Assembly: GCA_018901675.1 (NCBI GenBank)
Contig: JAHIEH010000044.1
Span: forward strand, 1-6,723
From: Nanobdellota archaeon
GTDB taxonomy: Archaea; Nanobdellota; Nanobdellia; Pacearchaeales; GW2011-AR1
DNA: 6,723 bases
Direction: 5' to 3'
The notes under the pieces were generated by a model, which saw nothing but the letters and a program-made list of their open reading frames with translations, was not told where the DNA came from and searched no databases. Numbering within the stretch: the first letter of the stretch is position 1; each line of letters starts with the position of its first letter. Below, one piece after another: positions 4,160-6,723 of the stretch. A program made the translations under genes and the position numbers.

Positions 4160-5608
4160 TTATTTTATCTTATTAAATAAAATCTCGCCTTTTTTAATCT
4201 TGCTGATTTTCAATGGAGATTTAATTTCATTAAAACTTCCCTCCCCTACTTTAAAAGAAAATTGCTTTGCAATTTTCTCGCTTGTTTCTGGGATAAATGG
4301 CCATAAAAGTATCGCAACTGCTTTTATGCTGTCAGATAATTCATAAAGTTTTTTCTCCCTGTCCTTGCATCCTATTTCCCACAGCTTATTCTCCTGAACA
4401 AACTCATTGCAGTTATCAACAAATGCAAATATCTCATTTAGCGCTTTATCAATTTCAAAGTTTCCCATCTTATTTTCAATTTCCTTCAACTTCAATTTCT
4501 TAAGCAGTTTATTATTGCATTTTTCAATTCCATATTTCTCAACAAGAGCAGAAACTCTTGAAACAAGATTGCCAAGCTTGTCTGCAAGCTCGTTGTTATG
4601 CCTTGAAATTAAAATTTCTTCTGAAAAATCAGAATCCTCAAAAACAGAGCATCTTAACAATGAATACCTTATGCTATCTACAGAATATTTTTCAGCAAGT
4701 TCTAATGGATTAATTGTATTGCCTAAACTTTTGCTTATTTTTCCCCCTGCCGAAGTTAAATAACCATGAACAAGAAGTTTTTTAGGCAGCTTATAGCCAG
4801 CAGACAAAAGAAGAGCCGGCCAGATAACAGAATGAAACCAGTTTATACCTTTTCCAATAACATGAACATCAGCAGGCCAGTATTTCTTCTCTTTGCCTTT
4901 CAGTCCAGAGAGGTAATTAATCAAAGCATCAACCCAAACATAAACTTTAAAATTTTTATCTCCTGGAAAATCTATACCCAATTCTGCATTTTTTCTGCTT
5001 ATACATAAGTCATTTAACCCCTCTTTAACTCTTGCAACTACTTCATTTTTCCTTTTCTCTGGCACGACATATTGGGGGATTATCTTTAATAATTTATCTT
5101 GATATTTTGAAAGTCTGAAAAAGTAAGCTTCCTCTTTTCTAAACTCTGGCTTAACATTATGTTCAGGACATTTTCCATCAACTAACTCTTTTTCTGTAAT
5201 AAAAGCTTCGCAACCATTGCAATAATGACCTTCGTACTCTGCTTTGTAAATATCTTTATTTGCAATTATTTTTTTAACTATTGTTTGAACAACAACAGAA
5301 TGCTCTTTGGAAGTTGTCCGGATAAAATCATCATAGTTTATATCCAGCTTTTTGCACAGCTCCACAAAAGATTTGGTGTTTAAATCAATAAATTCTTTTA
5401 CAGGAATTCCTGCTTTTTCAGCAGCTTGAACATTTTTTTGTGCATTTTCATCCACACCAGTCAGAAAAAAGACATCATCTCCCTTTAATCTATGCCATCT
5501 TGATATAGCATCTGCTAAGGTTTTCTCAAATGCATGCCCCACATGAGGTTTTGCATTTACATAATCAATTGCAGTCGTAACATAAAATTTCTTGTTTTTA
5601 TTTGTCAT
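4160..5608 (-). CDS. metG: Methionyl-tRNA synthetase, bacterial-type, lacking the C-terminal tRNA-binding domain
   Basis: This class I aminoacyl-tRNA synthetase charges tRNA-Met with methionine. The HIGH signature is H22-V-G-H25, with FYVTTAIDYVNAKPH before it. KMSKS is KISKS at 290-294. The single zinc knuckle is C130-x2-C133 ... C147-x2-H150, the one-knuckle arrangement of Thermus/Aquifex-type (bacterial) MetRS rather than the usual archaeal form. GKGINWFHSVIWPALL (252-267) corresponds to the family GKDIxxFHxxxWPA segment, with Gly replacing the usual Asp. Residues 330-460 are the helical anticodon-binding domain. At 482 aa it stops just before the linker to the tRNA-binding domain, which is encoded separately at 2061-2477. 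A TATA box 20-30 nt upstream predicts an essentially leaderless mRNA from the ATG at 5608. Its last 45 bp are duplicated after the following gene. Confidence 0.96.
   Translation of the reverse strand: MTNKNKKFYVTTAIDYVNAKPHVGHAFEKTLADAISRWHRLKGDDVFFLTGVDENAQKNVQAAEKAGIPVKEFIDLNTKSFVELCKKLDINYDDFIRTTSKEHSVVVQTIVKKIIANKDIYKAEYEGHYCNGCEAFITEKELVDGKCPEHNVKPEFRKEEAYFFRLSKYQDKLLKIIPQYVVPEKRKNEVVARVKEGLNDLCISRKNAELGIDFPGDKNFKVYVWVDALINYLSGLKGKEKKYWPADVHVIGKGINWFHSVIWPALLLSAGYKLPKKLLVHGYLTSAGGKISKSLGNTINPLELAEKYSVDSIRYSLLRCSVFEDSDFSEEILISRHNNELADKLGNLVSRVSALVEKYGIEKCNNKLLKKLKLKEIENKMGNFEIDKALNEIFAFVDNCNEFVQENKLWEIGCKDREKKLYELSDSIKAVAILLWPFIPETSEKIAKQFSFKVGEGSFNEIKSPLKISKIKKGEILFNKIK
4162..4206. repeat. 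Direct repeat, proximal copy: functional 3' end of metG
   Basis: This copy forms the last 14 sense codons of metG plus the final base of its TAA stop codon (read on the minus strand), and is matched 44/45 by 2814-2858. It contains an AT-rich stretch that, on the minus strand, includes TTTTATTTAATAAG about 25-35 nt before the transporter ATG. This could serve as a TATA box for that gene, so the repeat may bring a promoter along as well as rebuild metG. Confidence 0.9.
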
Positions 5609-5626
5609 GATAAAAGAAGAGATAAA

Positions 5627-5638
5627 GGATATAAAAAA
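5627..5638 (-). promoter_or_regulatory. TATA box for metG
   Basis: On the minus strand TTTTTTATATCC is centred about 25 nt before the metG ATG at 5608, placing transcription start at or next to the start codon. There is no Shine-Dalgarno sequence between them. It lies in the 39-nt gap after the 172-aa gene, so metG has its own promoter and need not depend on readthrough. Confidence 0.55.
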
Positions 5639-5647
5639 CTAACTGCC

Positions 5648-6166
5648 TTATTTCATGACAAGCTTTACAAGCCCTTCTTCCTGTTTCATTCTTTCTATTT
5701 GTGGCTTAATTGTTCCATGATACATTACAGCAGCATCTTGTTTAGGAATATTTAAAACATCCACTAAAACAGCGATATAATATTCATCTGATAAATCTTT
5801 TCCTTGCTGAACCCCATAGACAACTGCTGTTTCTGTTTCATCATAAGTCTCTTTTAATTTAGCAAGTAAAGGTTGGGCTTCTTTGGGGTAATTTTCTGTA
5901 AACCACTTTACCGCTTCTGTATATAAAAATTTTTTGGTTTTTCTTTCTTTAGAAATCCGAGAAGTAGTTGGTGTTCTTTCAGGTAATTCTCTTCCAGACA
6001 TTAACAATAAATAAGTTAATTTTGCATTCTGTTTTTCTCTACCTGTTAAAGTTGCTCCAAAACTTGCAATTGTTCTTCCTAATCTGCTACAAGCAACAGC
6101 TTCTTCAAGTATAGACTTAAAATCCAATACTTTTAAATTAACTTCTTCTTTTCTTTTTCTAGGCAT
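5648..6166 (-). CDS. Hypothetical protein, 172 aa
   Basis: I do not recognise this protein. It is basic, soluble and mainly helical: a basic start (MPRKRKEEV), helices at about 15-57, a basic proline/threonine-rich linker (LPERTPTTSRISKERKTKK, 61-79), then a helical C-terminal half containing AVKWFTENYPKEAQPLLAKL and DEYYIAVLVDVLNI. The linker invites nucleic-acid binding, but no motif proves it. I chose the start at 6166 rather than the ATG at 6205. The TATA box at 6188-6202 would put transcription start next to 6166, and the upstream extension (MINFYIVLLLKQN) would be encoded by the promoter itself. It precedes metG by 39 nt on the same strand and is divergent from the 90-aa gene. Confidence 0.75.
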   Translation of the reverse strand: MPRKRKEEVNLKVLDFKSILEEAVACSRLGRTIASFGATLTGREKQNAKLTYLLLMSGRELPERTPTTSRISKERKTKKFLYTEAVKWFTENYPKEAQPLLAKLKETYDETETAVVYGVQQGKDLSDEYYIAVLVDVLNIPKQDAAVMYHGTIKPQIERMKQEEGLVKLVMK

Positions 6167-6187
6167 GTTTTGTTTAAGTAATAACAC

Positions 6188-6202
6188 TATATAAAAATTT
6201 AT
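6188..6202. promoter_or_regulatory. Shared divergent TATA region
   Basis: TATATAAAAATTTAT reads as a box A on both strands. On the minus strand TTTTATATA is centred about 26 nt before the ATG at 6166. On the plus strand AAATTTAT is centred about 28 nt before the ATG at 6227. Both predict leaderless transcripts, so the 60-bp gap appears to be a compact two-way promoter. Confidence 0.55.
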
Positions 6203-6226
6203 CAACTGAAAAATACATGTTTAAGA

Positions 6227-6499
6227 ATGGAATGTGAAAGAGAAAGCAAAAACTTCATGACAGAACTCCTTAGCGAGGAAGATGTCTATACTCATAAGGA
6301 CCATCAAATTCCAACAATTTTAGGAGCTTTAGAGGCACAAATACAAGCAGAAGAATACGACAAAATACCAGCTAAAAACTTTATAACAATCTATGAAACT
6401 GTTTTAGGCAGTAAAGAACATCTCGATATAAACTTAGGTCAATTTAAAGAAACTTATGAAAAGCTAAAAAAATGCAGCTTTAGTTTACCGGCAGAATGA
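6227..6499 (+). CDS. Hypothetical protein, 90 aa, overlapping tRNA-Gly at its 3' end
   Basis: I do not recognise this protein. It is acidic, soluble and helical (for example ILGALEAQIQAEEYDKI and LGQFKETYEKLKK), with no metal or membrane motif. The start at 6227 is supported by a TATA-like box about 28 nt upstream. The last eight codons and the TGA lie inside the 5' part of the tRNA-Gly gene (26 bp shared, 6474-6499), so the C-terminal residues SFSLPAE are specified by tRNA acceptor and D-arm sequence. Either the protein has this tail by chance of the genome arrangement, or it has been shortened or extended by an event at the tRNA. Confidence 0.65.
   Translation: MECERESKNFMTELLSEEDVYTHKDHQIPTILGALEAQIQAEEYDKIPAKNFITIYETVLGSKEHLDINLGQFKETYEKLKKCSFSLPAE
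6443..6450 (+). promoter_or_regulatory. Possible TATA box of the tRNA-Gly gene, inside the 90-aa ORF
   Basis: TTTAAAGA is a partial match to archaeal box A centred about 27 nt before the mature tRNA 5' end at 6474. It lies within the coding sequence of the 90-aa ORF. GATATAAA at 6425-6432 is a further, more distant candidate. Confidence 0.3.
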
Positions 6500-6544
6500 A
6501 ACCTTCCCAAGGTTTAGAAGCGGGTTCAATTCCCGCAAGCTGCA
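6474..6544 (+). tRNA. tRNA-Gly, anticodon CCC
   Basis: A complete 71-nt cloverleaf can be drawn by eye. The acceptor is GCAGCTT (6474-6480) with AAGCTGC (6537-6543) and discriminator A6544. The D arm is GTTT/GAAT with loop ACCGGCA. The anticodon arm is AAACC/GGTTT with loop TTCCCAA, giving anticodon CCC at loop positions 3-5. The variable loop is AGAA, and the T arm is GCGGG/CCCGC with loop TTCAATT. CCA is not encoded and there is no intron. The anticodon CCC reads GGG codons. The two outer D-stem pairs are wobble pairs. The gene starts inside the 90-aa ORF. Confidence 0.93.
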
Positions 6545-6553
6545 TTCTCATAA

Positions 6554-6563
6554 CTTTTATTAA
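6554..6563 (+). promoter_or_regulatory. TATA box for the partial transporter gene
   Basis: CTTTTATTAA is centred about 26 nt before the ATG at 6585, again predicting transcription from the start codon itself. It lies in the 40-nt gap after tRNA-Gly, where the T-rich sequence may also serve to end tRNA transcription. Confidence 0.4.
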
Positions 6564-6584
6564 CGCATTTTCCCTCATTGAAAC

Positions 6585-6723
6585 ATGAACAAAAAAGAGG
6601 TTGAAAAATTAAAAAAGAAAACCCTCAAATTAAGCATTAAAGAGGGCTCTTATTCTTCTTTAACGAGTGGTTTTGGAAATAATTACATAACTCCTTTTGC
6701 CTTAGCGCTAAACTCCAGCAACC
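6585..6723 (+). CDS. Probable MFS-type transporter, N-terminal part only (cut by window end)
   Basis: An open frame of 46 codons runs off the window. After a basic start (MNKKEVEKLKKKTLKLS) comes IKEGSYSSLTSGFGNNYITPFALAL. From memory this resembles the N-terminus and first membrane helix of archaeal major facilitator superfamily proteins, in which a lysine-rich leader precedes a motif like SxxEG...SGFG..YI.PFA.AL. A TATA box 26 nt upstream supports the start. Substrate cannot be judged from so short a piece, and family assignment rests on this one segment. Confidence 0.65.
   Translation, partial: MNKKEVEKLKKKTLKLSIKEGSYSSLTSGFGNNYITPFALALNSSN

Larger units (their letters stand above)
2814..4206 (-). 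mobile_element. Candidate single-gene integrated cassette carrying a transporter
   Basis: The transporter gene is flanked by direct copies of the metG 3' end, 1348 bp apart, and the gene itself (1275 bp) fills about 95% of that unit. The proximal copy completes metG, while the distal copy keeps the tight ATGA junction to the next operon gene. This is the footprint of integration into the end of a gene with regeneration of that end. Within each copy, ATTTTAT and ATAAAAT arms flank an 8-bp centre, similar in geometry to a tyrosine-recombinase core site. There is no recombinase inside, so it would have to be mobilised in trans, be a deletion relic, or have arisen by another duplication mechanism. 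The boundaries are inferred from the repeats. Confidence 0.45.

Noticed and set aside
2814..4206. Classical insertion sequence
   Set aside because: No transposase, no terminal inverted repeats at the ends, and the direct repeats are much longer than usual target-site duplications and encode the metG tail.
4297..5008. Three plus-strand ORFs antisense to metG
   Set aside because: Overlapping shadows of a complete synthetase gene with no supporting features.
5534..5755. 73-aa plus-strand ORF across the metG start and its promoter
   Set aside because: Antisense to metG, its TATA box and the end of the 172-aa gene; composition looks non-coding.
1..6723. CRISPR array or tandem repeats
   Set aside because: No regularly spaced repeats seen; the only long repeat is the pair of metG termini.

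Overview
The window reads as a piece of an AT-rich archaeal chromosome, most likely from a DPANN lineage (Pacearchaeota/Woesearchaeota type). Three things point that way: TATA boxes about 25-30 nt before many start codons with no ribosome binding site (leaderless transcripts), a MinD-type ATPase of archaeal style, and several short unrecognised proteins of the kind common in reduced archaeal genomes. The lineage is an inference; no rRNA is present to settle it.

Layout. The plus-strand left part holds a short unknown protein that may begin before the window (43-258), a 146-aa unknown helical protein (329-769), a MinD/ParA-family ATPase (807-1580), an intergenic stretch rich in inverted repeats (about 1595-1693), and a 98-aa unknown protein (1758-2054). 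The minus-strand block from 6166 down to 2061 runs: a 172-aa unknown protein, methionyl-tRNA synthetase (metG, bacterial-type one-knuckle form, without the C-terminal tRNA-binding domain), an ArsB/NhaD/SLC13-like membrane transporter, a 33-aa ORF, a 75-aa putative zinc-binding protein, and a free-standing MetG-beta/Trbp111-type tRNA-binding OB-fold protein. The right end, back on the plus strand, has a 90-aa unknown protein whose 3' end runs into a tRNA-Gly(CCC) gene, followed by the 5' end of a probable MFS-type transporter cut by the window edge.

Main observation. The transporter gene is bounded by two direct copies of the last 45 bp of metG (4162-4206 and 2814-2858; 44 of 45 identical). 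The distal copy ends in TGA and overlaps the start of the 33-aa ORF as ATGA. That ORF in turn overlaps the zinc-protein gene by another ATGA. The simplest reading is that the original operon was metG, 33-aa ORF, zinc protein, tRNA-binding protein, tightly coupled. A 1348-bp unit that is almost entirely one transporter gene then entered at the 3' end of metG and rebuilt the metG terminus, as integrative elements do at tRNA or gene ends. No integrase or transposase lies inside it.

How the genes fit together: metG and the detached tRNA-binding protein probably form a two-part methionyl-tRNA synthetase, with the zinc protein possibly linked to translation. MinD and the preceding helical protein sit together and may work together. 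tRNA-Gly serves GGG codons.
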